Source: Paraburkholderia monticola (GTDB taxonomy: Bacteria; Pseudomonadota; Gammaproteobacteria; Burkholderiales; Burkholderiaceae). From it: a stretch of DNA of 64,000 bases. A model generated the notes under the pieces. That model worked only from the letters and a program-made list of their open reading frames with translations. It searched no databases and was not told the DNA's origin. This document shows positions 1-7,953 of the stretch, one piece after another. The stretch is taken from NCBI RefSeq assembly GCF_001580545.1, contig NZ_LRBG01000038.1:372001-436000 (forward strand). Reading direction: 5' to 3'. How positions within the stretch are numbered: position 1 is the stretch's first letter; every line of letters begins with the position of its first letter. The position numbers and the translations under genes were made by a program.

Positions 1-1240
1 TGCCGCCGAACGAGAAGTGACGGCGCGTCAGCTCAGCCACGAGGAACGAGCCCGCGATGCCGCCGAAGCGGCCGACGCCGAGCATCCACGCGACGCCCGT
101 GCCGCGGCCGACGGTCGGGTAGAACGCGGCGGCGAGCGCCGGCATCGACGATTGCGCGGTGTTCATCAGCACGCCGGCGACGAACACGATCAGCACGAGC
201 GCGCCCACGTTACCAGCCGCCTGGCCGATGAAGTACACGCTGACGGCGGTCAGCGCGTAGCAGACCGCGATCACGCGATTCGCGTTGAAGCGGTCCATCA
301 GCACGCCGGCCAGCACCGCGCCGACGCCGCCGAGCGGGAACAGCGCCGAGATCAGCGTCGCGCGTTCCGGCGTGAGGCCGGCATCCTTCAGCAGGATCGG
401 CATCCAGTTGATCGACGCGTAGAAGATCACGAGGCCCATGAAGTAGGCGACCCACAACATCACCGAACCGACGATGTACGAACGCGACAACACCAGGCCG
501 AGACCCTTGCCGCCGGTTTGCGGCGCGGTTTCGGTCATCGTGAACCCGGCGGCCTGCGACGCGTCGGCGGAAATGCGCGCGAGCGCCGCGCGAATCCGCT
601 CGGCCGGCTTGTTGTTCGCGACCATGTAGCGGACCGATTCGGGCATCTTGACGACCAACAGCAGCAACAGCAGCAGGGGCGTGACGCCGCCGAGGATCAG
701 CACGCTGCGCCAGCCCAGATGCGGAATCATCCACGCGGCGAGGAAACCGCCGCACGCGGCGCCGAGCGGAAAGCCACAGAACATCAGGTTGATCATGGTG
801 GCGCGGCGGTTGTCCGGGCAGTACTCGCCCATCATCGTCACCGCGTTCGGCATTGCGGCGCCGAGGCCGACGCCGGTGATGAAGCGCAGCACGGTCAACT
901 GGTCGATACCGGTCGAGAACGCCGATGCGAGGCAGGCGACGCCGAACAGCAGCACCGAGCCGATCAGCATCGAGCGACGCCCGAGGCGGTCGGACAGCGG
1001 ACCCGAACCGAGCGCGCCGCACGCGAGGCCGAAGAGCGCGGCGCTCAGCACCGGCGCGAGCGCGGGTTTGGCGATACCCCATTCGGTGATCAGCGAAGGC
1101 GCGATGAAGCCGATCGCGGCAGTGTCAAAACCGTCCAGCAGGACGATGATGAAGCACATGAAAAAGATCAGCCACTGGAACGGCGAAAACGGATGTTCGT
1201 TGATGAACGTTTGAACGTTCACAGCGGGGCTGCGGTTCAT
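1..1240 (-). CDS. AAHS-family MFS transporter, 3' end cut by window edge
   Basis: The reading frame on the minus strand stays open from an ATG at 1240 to the left edge, giving about 413 residues of a protein usually near 450. It is a polytopic inner-membrane secondary carrier. The first helix carries LLDGFDTAAIGF, and the loop between helices 2 and 3 carries GPLSDRLGRR, both typical of aromatic acid:H+ symporters such as PcaK. A good ribosome binding site (caggagac) precedes the ATG. The N-terminus starts MNRSPAVNVQ. The substrate is probably an aromatic or related carboxylate, but the missing C-terminus and lack of catabolic neighbours leave it open. A second AAHS carrier lies at 26474-27868. 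Confidence 0.9.
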   Translation of the reverse strand, partial: MNRSPAVNVQTFINEHPFSPFQWLIFFMCFIIVLLDGFDTAAIGFIAPSLITEWGIAKPALAPVLSAALFGLACGALGSGPLSDRLGRRSMLIGSVLLFGVACLASAFSTGIDQLTVLRFITGVGLGAAMPNAVTMMGEYCPDNRRATMINLMFCGFPLGAACGGFLAAWMIPHLGWRSVLILGGVTPLLLLLLLVVKMPESVRYMVANNKPAERIRAALARISADASQAAGFTMTETAPQTGGKGLGLVLSRSYIVGSVMLWVAYFMGLVIFYASINWMPILLKDAGLTPERATLISALFPLGGVGAVLAGVLMDRFNANRVIAVCYALTAVSVYFIGQAAGNVGALVLIVFVAGVLMNTAQSSMPALAAAFYPTVGRGTGVAWMLGVGRFGGIAGSFLVAELTRRHFSFGG

Positions 1241-1617
1241 GATGGTCTCCTGACTGCGAAAGGCCCGACACGACGGGCCATTCTTCTAAAGACTGTACGC
1301 CGTCTGGAAGCGGCGCACGACGCCTGCGCCTGGGCAAATCGACCGTGCTTCGGCAATGAATCATACCCGGACGGATCGGCTTGACGGAGCCGCGTCGGGC
1401 GAGGAAATTTGTTCGAATAGAGAACGACGATTCTTCACGCGAACGCGCGCCACTGTAAGTAATGAAATGAAGCGGGTCAACGGGGGATTACCCGAGATAC
1501 GCAAAGCAGGCGCGACCCCGCTTTGCGTCGATGGGCGATGCGCCTGATAGGGCCGGTCAAGGAGACGGGCGCGTCAGGCTCAACGCGACGAAATTAACGG
1601 CCAACGGCTTCGGACGG
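1241..1617. other. Intergenic region between AAHS transporter and AstE/AspA-type gene
   Basis: About 377 bases without a convincing gene. It is the upstream region of the transporter that starts at 1240 and lies just beyond the stop codon of the deacylase gene at 1618. A six-base-pair inverted repeat (GGCCCG, six-base loop, CGGGCC) sits at 1262-1279, so it would lie in the transporter's 5' leader. Frames open across this stretch on the plus strand are continuations of antisense frames and show no start context or recognisable protein. Confidence 0.6.
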
Positions 1618-2604
1618 TTATCCCGTCATCTCAGAATTGGTCACCGTTCGCTCGATTCGCCCGAGCCGCACCACGGTTACCCCCGGACGCAACTGGCGCA
1701 GCGACGGCATCACCAGCACGCAGTTGTCGTAGGGCGTGCGCACCGCCTCGCCGTTCGACCAGCCGATCACGGCGCCCGCCTCGGCGAAAACCTCGAGGCC
1801 GGTGTAGGCCGCGGCGAAGCGGAAGTCCATGCTGGTCGCGACGACCGGCTGCGTCACGCGCACGATCTGCTGCTCGGGCGGCAACGGCGCAAGCCAACCC
1901 GGCGGCAGATCCGTTTCGTCGATCACGCCGGAGAGCAGCAGGAAGCGCGCGGTCGTGTCGCGCGCGACCGCCACCGCACCGCGCTCCCAATGCTGGCCGC
2001 ATTCGATCAGCAGCGCGTTCTTCGCGCTCGCGGCGTCGCCGAAGCCTTCGTAGTCGCGCATGCGGCGGCCTTCGGGATGTCCTTCGTCGGAGATCACCGT
2101 GGCGGGCGTGCCGAGCCGCACCGCGAGGTCGATGCCTTTTTGCAGCGGTCCCGCGACGATCAGCGGCTTGCACCGTTCGTGCATCGAATGCAGGTCGAGC
2201 AGCGCGTCGACGGTGTCGATCACCGGGCGCATCGCCCGCGCGCGCTCGAGTTCGCTCGACGTGCGCGACGCGTCGTCGAGCACCGTGGCGGTCCACACGC
2301 GGTTGAAGTCCTGATCGACGAAGCGCGCGGCATCCGGATTCGCGGGATCGAAGCGCCGGTACGCGGCAACGTTCGCGAACGCGAGCGTGAGGCGCCCGCG
2401 CCGCGGCCGCAGCGCGCGGCGCAGCAGTTCATCGACGACGATCGCGCCGCACACTTCGTTGCCGTGCGTAAGCGCGTTGATCATCACGTGCGGACCCGGA
2501 AGGCCGGAATCGAACGTGTGAACATAGGCAATGCCCGACGGCGATTGCTCGTGCTGCGCGATATCGGGGAACTCGACTTCGATCGGATAGGCTTCCCTGC
2601 TCAT
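1618..2604 (-). CDS. AstE/AspA-family zinc-dependent deacylase (succinylglutamate desuccinylase/aspartoacylase)
   Basis: The product is about 328 residues of the M14-like AstE/AspA family, cytoplasmic zinc hydrolases that release an acyl group from an N-acyl amino acid. The metal site is visible as THGNE (H-x-x-E) near residue 47 and DLHSMHE further on, and the catalytic glutamate as IECGQHW in the second half. The start is placed at the ATG at 2604 because AAGGAC precedes it at good spacing; an ATG at 2634 would add ten residues. No arginine-succinyltransferase genes are adjacent, so a role in the AST pathway is not supported, and the true acyl substrate is unknown. Confidence 0.8.
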   Translation of the reverse strand: MSREAYPIEVEFPDIAQHEQSPSGIAYVHTFDSGLPGPHVMINALTHGNEVCGAIVVDELLRRALRPRRGRLTLAFANVAAYRRFDPANPDAARFVDQDFNRVWTATVLDDASRTSSELERARAMRPVIDTVDALLDLHSMHERCKPLIVAGPLQKGIDLAVRLGTPATVISDEGHPEGRRMRDYEGFGDAASAKNALLIECGQHWERGAVAVARDTTARFLLLSGVIDETDLPPGWLAPLPPEQQIVRVTQPVVATSMDFRFAAAYTGLEVFAEAGAVIGWSNGEAVRTPYDNCVLVMPSLRQLRPGVTVVRLGRIERTVTNSEMTG

Positions 2605-2770
2605 TGCTGTGTCCTTGTGAATGGCTTCGATCATCTCTTCGTAAGACGTTGTTCATGTCAACGCCCGCGCAAGAGATAGTAACGGCTCCTCCGATCTGTG
2701 CTCACCGTATCGCGCAACGTCGACAAAATCGTGAACAAATGTCACTGACGCGCGGAGCGGATGCGCACCA

Positions 2771-3178
2771 TCAGCGTGCGCGTTCGCGCATCGCCCAATA
2801 CCGGTTGCCGAGAAAGCCCACGATCACGTAGACGGGAATGCCGCACAGTTGCGCGAGGTAGGGTGCGTGCGTGAGATGCAACACCGACACCATCGTCGCG
2901 AGATTGGCCAGATACGAGATCAGCACGACGATCAGAAAGCGGATGGCGGTGTGCCGCGTTGCCGCTGTCCTGAACGTGAACTTGCTGTTGAGCGCGAAGC
3001 TCAGTCCCACGCCCATCGCGTAGCCGACGATGTTGGCGACCACGGGGAGGGCGCCCGCCGCCTGCACGGCGAAGATGATAACGGCCGAGATCGCCGTATT
3101 GAGGCCGCCAACCAGCAGGTACTTGATGAACTGGCGAAGAGGTTCGCCACGTGGCGCGGTGGTGCGCAGGCCGGTCAT
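2771..3178 (-). CDS. GtrA-like flippase family membrane protein
   Basis: A 135-residue protein with four predicted transmembrane helices. It shows the GtrA signature: FIKYLLVGGLNTA in helix 1, LNSKFTFR after helix 2, and GNRYWAMRER at the C-terminus. GtrA proteins are thought to flip polyprenyl-phosphate-linked sugars across the inner membrane. The ATG at 3178 is chosen; it lies 13 bases beyond the methyltransferase stop and has AAGG upstream. A longer frame from 3238 would overlap that gene. With the GT2 enzyme at 4192 and the polytopic protein at 5127 it forms a Gtr-like three-component set. Confidence 0.82.
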   Translation of the reverse strand: MTGLRTTAPRGEPLRQFIKYLLVGGLNTAISAVIIFAVQAAGALPVVANIVGYAMGVGLSFALNSKFTFRTAATRHTAIRFLIVVLISYLANLATMVSVLHLTHAPYLAQLCGIPVYVIVGFLGNRYWAMRERAR

Positions 3179-3191
3179 TGAATGGCCGCCT

Positions 3192-3887
3192 TCATGCGGC
3201 GCTCGCGTAGACGGAGTATTGGGCGCCGAGTGGGACATGGGTCAGATATTTTTCGAGCGGACGAAGTGTGGCCAGCATGTGAGGAAAGAAGATCCGGAAG
3301 CGCACGACGACATCGGAAAAGCCAGCATCGAGGCACGCCTGCTTCATATTGCGCGCGCTGATCAGTTTGGCGTTCACATCGAACTCGCAGGTGTTGACCG
3401 CCCTGACGGTCAGCGGGTTCAACGGATTGTGCTCGAATACGACGACCGTGCCCCGCGGACCCACGACGCGCCTCAGTTCGCCCAGCAGATGAACATGCTC
3501 GGCGTGATCGATATGGTGGAACACGCACATGGCATAAGCGAGATTGAATTCGCCCTGCTCGAAAGGCAGCGTATGGCCGTCGAAGTGAACGAAGCGCGAA
3601 GAATCGGGGAAGCGGCTTTGCGCGACCTCCAGTGAGCGCTCCGATACATCCGCGCAGGTGAGCTGCGCGTTCGGCAAGTAGCGCTTCACCCAGGGGATCG
3701 ACGTGCCGACGCCCGAGCCGAAATCGAGCAGGCGCGCGGGCAGCGCATTGCGTCGCGCCATCTCCTCGGCGATGTCGCGAATCTTGTACTCGGCGAAATA
3801 CTCTGGGCCTTCTCCCGATACTGCAATGTTGCGGGCGTGCAGCGAAAGATACTCGTCAGCAAAGCTGTCGAACTCGGCTTTGTCCAT
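3192..3887 (-). CDS. Class I SAM-dependent methyltransferase
   Basis: About 231 residues with a Rossmann methyltransferase fold. Motif I is LLDFGSGVGTS near residue 55, followed by LTCADVSE for the adenosine-binding acidic residue and the FDGHTLPF and CVFHHIDH segments typical of methyltransferase domain 11/25 proteins. The start is placed at ATG 3887 because GAGG lies eight or nine bases upstream; TTG 3902 and ATG 3896 are alternatives too close to it. It is transcribed with the GtrA-like gene 13 bases downstream and divergently from the GT2 gene. That suggests it methylates a glycan or lipid-linked sugar intermediate, which is inference only. Confidence 0.82.
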   Translation of the reverse strand: MDKAEFDSFADEYLSLHARNIAVSGEGPEYFAEYKIRDIAEEMARRNALPARLLDFGSGVGTSIPWVKRYLPNAQLTCADVSERSLEVAQSRFPDSSRFVHFDGHTLPFEQGEFNLAYAMCVFHHIDHAEHVHLLGELRRVVGPRGTVVVFEHNPLNPLTVRAVNTCEFDVNAKLISARNMKQACLDAGFSDVVVRFRIFFPHMLATLRPLEKYLTHVPLGAQYSVYASAA

Positions 3888-4191
3888 GCTATTCATCCTC
3901 AATTGTCGCCATGACCCAATGATACGGGACTGCGTGAGTCATCGCATTTCATTGCGCATACCGACATTGATCGTCGACGATGTATCAGTAAAAAGCGCTT
4001 ATTCGTATTCCGATGTGGTAATTCCGTTGCGGTTCTAATTCGACCTTTTTTCCGATGGCTTAGTGATTTTCAGACAAAGAGGTCCGCATGCTTGCCTCGG
4101 ATCGCTGATGCGTACTAATGTCGAAACAGGTTAAACGCCGGACTCTGCGCCTGACTCTAGGTCGAGCCAGCTTCAGAATGGGGATTTGCCT

Positions 4192-5130
4192 ATGACGACG
4201 ACGATGAATCTCGTCGTGCCGTGCTACAACGAAGAAGAGGTTCTTGCCGAGACGAGTAAGCGGCTTCTCGCACTTCTGGAGCGATTGATCGAAGCCGGCG
4301 AACTCAGCCACGAAAGCCGCATCACTTTCATTGACGACGGTTCCCGCGACCATACATGGTCGATTATTGAAGCGCTGCACGCGCAGAATGCCCGCTACGG
4401 CGGCATCAAACTCTCGCGCAATCGCGGCCACCAGAACGCGCTGCTTGCCGGCCTGATGACGGCTCAAGGCGATGTGCTAGTGAGTCTCGACGCCGATCTT
4501 CAGGACGATATCGAAGCCATTCCGCGCATGCTCGCGGAATATCGGCAGGGTGCGGAAATTGTTTTCGGTGTACGTCACAAACGGACCACGGACACCTTCT
4601 TCAAGCGCGTCACCGCGCGCAACTACTACAAGCTGCTCAAGACGTTCGGCGTCGATATCCTGCCGGGCCACGCGGACTTTCGCCTGATGAGCCGCAAGAC
4701 CGTGGAAGCGTTGCGCCAGTTTCAGGAGGTCAATCTGTTCCTGCGCGGCATCATTCCGCTGCTCGGGTTCAAAACCGCGGTCGTCGAATACGAGCGCGCG
4801 CCGCGCTTTGCGGGCGAGAGCAAATACCCGCTCAGCAAAATGCTCATTCTCGCGTTCGACGGCATCACGTCGTTCTCCGCCGTGCCCTTGCAATGGAGTA
4901 CGCGCATCGGCGCATTGCTGGCGATCGGTTCGCTCGGCTTCGGCGCATGGGCCGCCTATGCGCGCATCTTCACGCACCTCACCGTGCCCGGCTGGGCGTC
5001 GACGGTGATCCCAATGTACTTTCTCGGCGGTATCCAGTTGCTCTTTCTCGGTGTGATCGGCGGCTACATCTCGAAGACGTACGCCGAAACCAAGCAGCGT
5101 CCTCGTTTCATCATTGAGCAAACCTTATGA
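4192..5130 (+). CDS. GtrB/DPM1-like family 2 glycosyltransferase
   Basis: A 312-residue inner-membrane glycosyltransferase that would move a sugar from a nucleotide donor to polyprenyl phosphate. The GT2 core shows VVPCYNEE at residues 8-15, DDGSRD near 48-53 and the DxD motif LDADLQD at 99-105. Two helices follow near residues 230-290, as in GtrB, ArnC and YfdH-type enzymes. The ATG at 4192 has GGGG eight bases upstream; a TTG two codons earlier is less likely. Its stop overlaps the start of the next gene by four bases (ATGA), so the two are translationally coupled. Confidence 0.9.
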   Translation: MTTTMNLVVPCYNEEEVLAETSKRLLALLERLIEAGELSHESRITFIDDGSRDHTWSIIEALHAQNARYGGIKLSRNRGHQNALLAGLMTAQGDVLVSLDADLQDDIEAIPRMLAEYRQGAEIVFGVRHKRTTDTFFKRVTARNYYKLLKTFGVDILPGHADFRLMSRKTVEALRQFQEVNLFLRGIIPLLGFKTAVVEYERAPRFAGESKYPLSKMLILAFDGITSFSAVPLQWSTRIGALLAIGSLGFGAWAAYARIFTHLTVPGWASTVIPMYFLGGIQLLFLGVIGGYISKTYAETKQRPRFIIEQTL

Positions 5131-6749
5131 ACTCTCCCGTCGATCGCTCGACGCCGACGAATGCCGGCGTCGAGGCGGCGGCTGGAGACGCGTTGTTGGC
5201 GCGCTCCGGCCGGCTCGCCGCTATTGTTCCTCGCGTGCTTCTCGTCGTCACCGTGTTGTATGGCGGAGCCTTGTTCTGGATCGCGCCGCGTCCGCCGTGG
5301 GCCGACTTGCCGCAACACGCGGGACAGGTGATGTTGCTGCGCGATCTGCTCGAGCATACGTCGCCGTGGCAAAACCTCGTGCAGCTCAACCTGCTCACGC
5401 CGTATCTCGTCGGCTACGGCGTCGCGTTGCCGCTGACTTATCTGATGCCGATCGGCGCCGCGCTCAAGTGCGTGCTGATGCTCGCGTACTTCGCATTCGT
5501 GGCCTCGTGCGTGGGCTTTCGTCGCTATCTGGGCGGCGATCCACGGCTCGACTGGCTGTTCGTGCCGGGATTTTTCGGCTTCGCTTTCATGTGGGGCTTC
5601 TATACGTTTCTGGTCGCGACGCCGCTGGGCATTCTGTTCATGTGGCTCGCGCACGACTATGCGACAGCGACCTCCGCGAGAAAGGGTGTCTGGATGTTCG
5701 TGGCGGGCACCGCGCTGTTCTTCTGTCACGGGCTCGTGTTTCTGTTCGCGATGGTGGTAGGCGTCGGCTACGTGCTAATCAAACAGAAGACGTTCGCGCG
5801 CAAGATACTCGCGCTCGCGCCGTTCGTGCCGCTCGGCGTGCTGTGCATCGCCTATATGTTGTGGAGCCGCGCGACCGATCCGCTGCTCGGCCACCCGTTG
5901 GCGGGTGTGGCCGTATTCCAGTGGGGCTTCGACTGGCAGCGTGTGCTGTCGCTGCCGGTCTACGTGTGGGGCTTGAACAAGAGCGCGGCCGTGTATTTGC
6001 CGCTCTTCGCGCTGATGGTCGCCGCGCCATGGCTGTGGCGCAACCGGATCAATCCCGATCGCTCGGTCATCGTGCCGATGCTCGCCGTGGCGTTCGTGTG
6101 GTTCCTCGTACCGGGCACGGCGCTGAAGACGGCGTACCTGTATCACCGTTTCGCGGTGTTTCTGCTGCCCGCCTATGCGCTGATGTTCCGCGCGCCGCCA
6201 ATGCCGGCGAGCGGCACGCGCCGTGCGTCGTCCGGCTCGACCTCGGGCACGCTGCGTGGCTTCGGCGTGCAGGCGTTGATCGTCGCCGGATGCTGGATCT
6301 TCTTCACGGATCAGGCGATTCGCCTGCATCGTTTCGCCGTCGAGAATGCGCCGCTCGGAGAGTTGCTCGAGCAGGCCGAGCCGGGTCAACGCGCGCTGAG
6401 CCTCATCTTCGATCGCGCGAGTCCCGCCTATAAAAGCCCGTTCGCGTACGAGCACCAGCCGCTGTGGTATCAGGCGGAGAAACACGGTTTCGTCGATCTG
6501 AACTTCGCGACTTTCGTGCCGCAGATCGCGCGCTTCAGGCCGGGCATGATGCCCGTCGCTCCTCCGGTGCTCGAACACGATCCGGGAAGTTTCGAATGGA
6601 ACAAGGACATCGGCCGTCAGTACCGCTATTTCTTCGTTCGCAAGGAAGGGCCGTTGCCGAACAATTTCTTCGCCAATAACGAATGCGATGTCGCACTCGT
6701 GACGCACGAGGGCGAATGGTCGCTCTACGAGCGGCGTAACTGTCGATGA
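5127..6749 (+). CDS. Polytopic membrane protein, GT-C-like, partner of the GtrB-like enzyme
   Basis: A 540-residue protein with an N-terminal helix, roughly ten further helices and a soluble C-terminal part of about 120 residues. The first periplasmic loop contains PPWADLPQHA with Asp60 and His64, the position where GT-C glycosyltransferases keep their catalytic acid. I do not recognise a named family. Overlap with the GT2 gene and the nearby GtrA-like gene suggest the role of a GtrC-like enzyme that transfers the flipped lipid-linked sugar to a surface acceptor. The alternative is a structural or polymer-export protein. Function is inferred from context. Confidence 0.65.
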   Translation: MNSPVDRSTPTNAGVEAAAGDALLARSGRLAAIVPRVLLVVTVLYGGALFWIAPRPPWADLPQHAGQVMLLRDLLEHTSPWQNLVQLNLLTPYLVGYGVALPLTYLMPIGAALKCVLMLAYFAFVASCVGFRRYLGGDPRLDWLFVPGFFGFAFMWGFYTFLVATPLGILFMWLAHDYATATSARKGVWMFVAGTALFFCHGLVFLFAMVVGVGYVLIKQKTFARKILALAPFVPLGVLCIAYMLWSRATDPLLGHPLAGVAVFQWGFDWQRVLSLPVYVWGLNKSAAVYLPLFALMVAAPWLWRNRINPDRSVIVPMLAVAFVWFLVPGTALKTAYLYHRFAVFLLPAYALMFRAPPMPASGTRRASSGSTSGTLRGFGVQALIVAGCWIFFTDQAIRLHRFAVENAPLGELLEQAEPGQRALSLIFDRASPAYKSPFAYEHQPLWYQAEKHGFVDLNFATFVPQIARFRPGMMPVAPPVLEHDPGSFEWNKDIGRQYRYFFVRKEGPLPNNFFANNECDVALVTHEGEWSLYERRNCR

Positions 6750-6807
6750 CGGCGTAGATGGCCGGGCATTCGCAGCGCGGGTAGCTGCGCCCGGCGCTTC
6801 GTTCACG

Positions 6808-7890
6808 TCACGCGAGTTTGGCCGCAATGGCCTTGCCGACATCGCTCGTGCTCGCGTTGCCGCCGAGGTCGCCGGTGTGCGGACCTTCGATCAGCGTAGC
6901 CTCGATCGCTTTCAGGATCGCGTCGTGCGCGTCGCGCTCCTTGCCGCTCGAATGGCCGAGGAAGTCGAGCATCATCGCGGCGGACCAGATCATCGCGATC
7001 GGATTCGCGATGTGCTTGCCGGCGATGTCGGGTGCGGAGCCGTGCACCGGCTCGAACAGCGACGGAAACTTGCGGTCCGGATTGAGGTTGCCCGATGGTG
7101 CCAGGCCGATCGTGCCCGTGCATGCGGGGCCGAGATCGGACAGGATGTCGCCGAACAGATTGGTCGCGACGACCACGTCGAAACGGTCCGGGTTCAGTAC
7201 GAAGCGCGCGCACAGGATGTCGATGTGCTGCTTGTCCCATGTGACATCCGGATACTGCGCGGCGACACCGGAAGCGCATTTGTCCCACCACGGCATGCTG
7301 ATCGCGATGCCGTTGCTCTTCGTCGCGACGGTGATTTTCTTGCGCGCGCGGCGCTGCGCGAGATCGAACGCGAACTTCAGCACGCGCTCGCTACCGTACC
7401 GCGTGAACACCGACTCCTGCAGCACGAATTCGCGCTCGGTGCCTTCGAACATCAAGCCGCCCACCGACGAGTACTCGCCCTCGGTGTTCTCGCGCACGAT
7501 CCAGAAATCGATGTCGCCGGCCTTGCGTCCCGCGAGCGGCGACGGCACGCCCGCAAAGAGCCGCGCGGGCCGCAGGTTCACGTACTGGTCGAATTCGCGG
7601 CGAAACTTCAGGAGCGATCCCCACAGCGAGATGTGATCGGGCACGGTGTCGGGCCAGCCGACCGCGCCGAACAGGATCGCATCGGCCGATTGCAGTTGCG
7701 CTTTCCAGTCGTCCGGCATCATCTTGCCGTGCTTCGCGTAGTAGTCGCAGCTTGCCCACTCGATGTGCTGATACTCGAGCTCGATGCCGAAGCGTTGGGT
7801 CGCCACTTCGAGTACGCGCAACGCTTCGGGCATCACCTCGACGCCGATGCCGTCGCCGGGGATGACGGCGATCCGGTATTTGTTCGACAT
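6808..7890 (-). CDS. Tartrate dehydrogenase/decarboxylase or D-malate dehydrogenase
   Basis: A 360-residue NAD-dependent beta-hydroxyacid oxidative decarboxylase of the isocitrate/isopropylmalate dehydrogenase family. Visible signatures are VIPGDGIG at residues 9-16, LRPAR, WIVRENTEGEYS, TKSN, the metal-binding segment TNLFGDILSDL and EPVHGSAPDIAGK. The combination fits TtuC/DmlA enzymes, which oxidise tartrate or D-malate using a divalent cation and monovalent cation. A strong ribosome binding site (caggag) precedes the ATG. It lies 63 bases downstream of prpR on the same strand, so it may be read through from prpR. Which hydroxyacid it prefers cannot be told from sequence. Confidence 0.88.
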   Translation of the reverse strand: MSNKYRIAVIPGDGIGVEVMPEALRVLEVATQRFGIELEYQHIEWASCDYYAKHGKMMPDDWKAQLQSADAILFGAVGWPDTVPDHISLWGSLLKFRREFDQYVNLRPARLFAGVPSPLAGRKAGDIDFWIVRENTEGEYSSVGGLMFEGTEREFVLQESVFTRYGSERVLKFAFDLAQRRARKKITVATKSNGIAISMPWWDKCASGVAAQYPDVTWDKQHIDILCARFVLNPDRFDVVVATNLFGDILSDLGPACTGTIGLAPSGNLNPDRKFPSLFEPVHGSAPDIAGKHIANPIAMIWSAAMMLDFLGHSSGKERDAHDAILKAIEATLIEGPHTGDLGGNASTSDVGKAIAAKLA

Positions 7891-7953
7891 GCTGGGCTCC
7901 TGATTGGAAAATGGGTTGGGGATGCGGCGGCGGTCATTTTATGCGCGCGAGGC

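Noticed and set aside
17..1384. 455-codon plus-strand frame with a run of glutamines
   Set aside because: It is antisense to the AAHS transporter. The Gln run reflects Leu codons on the other strand, and the composition is Arg/His/Asp-rich with no domain.
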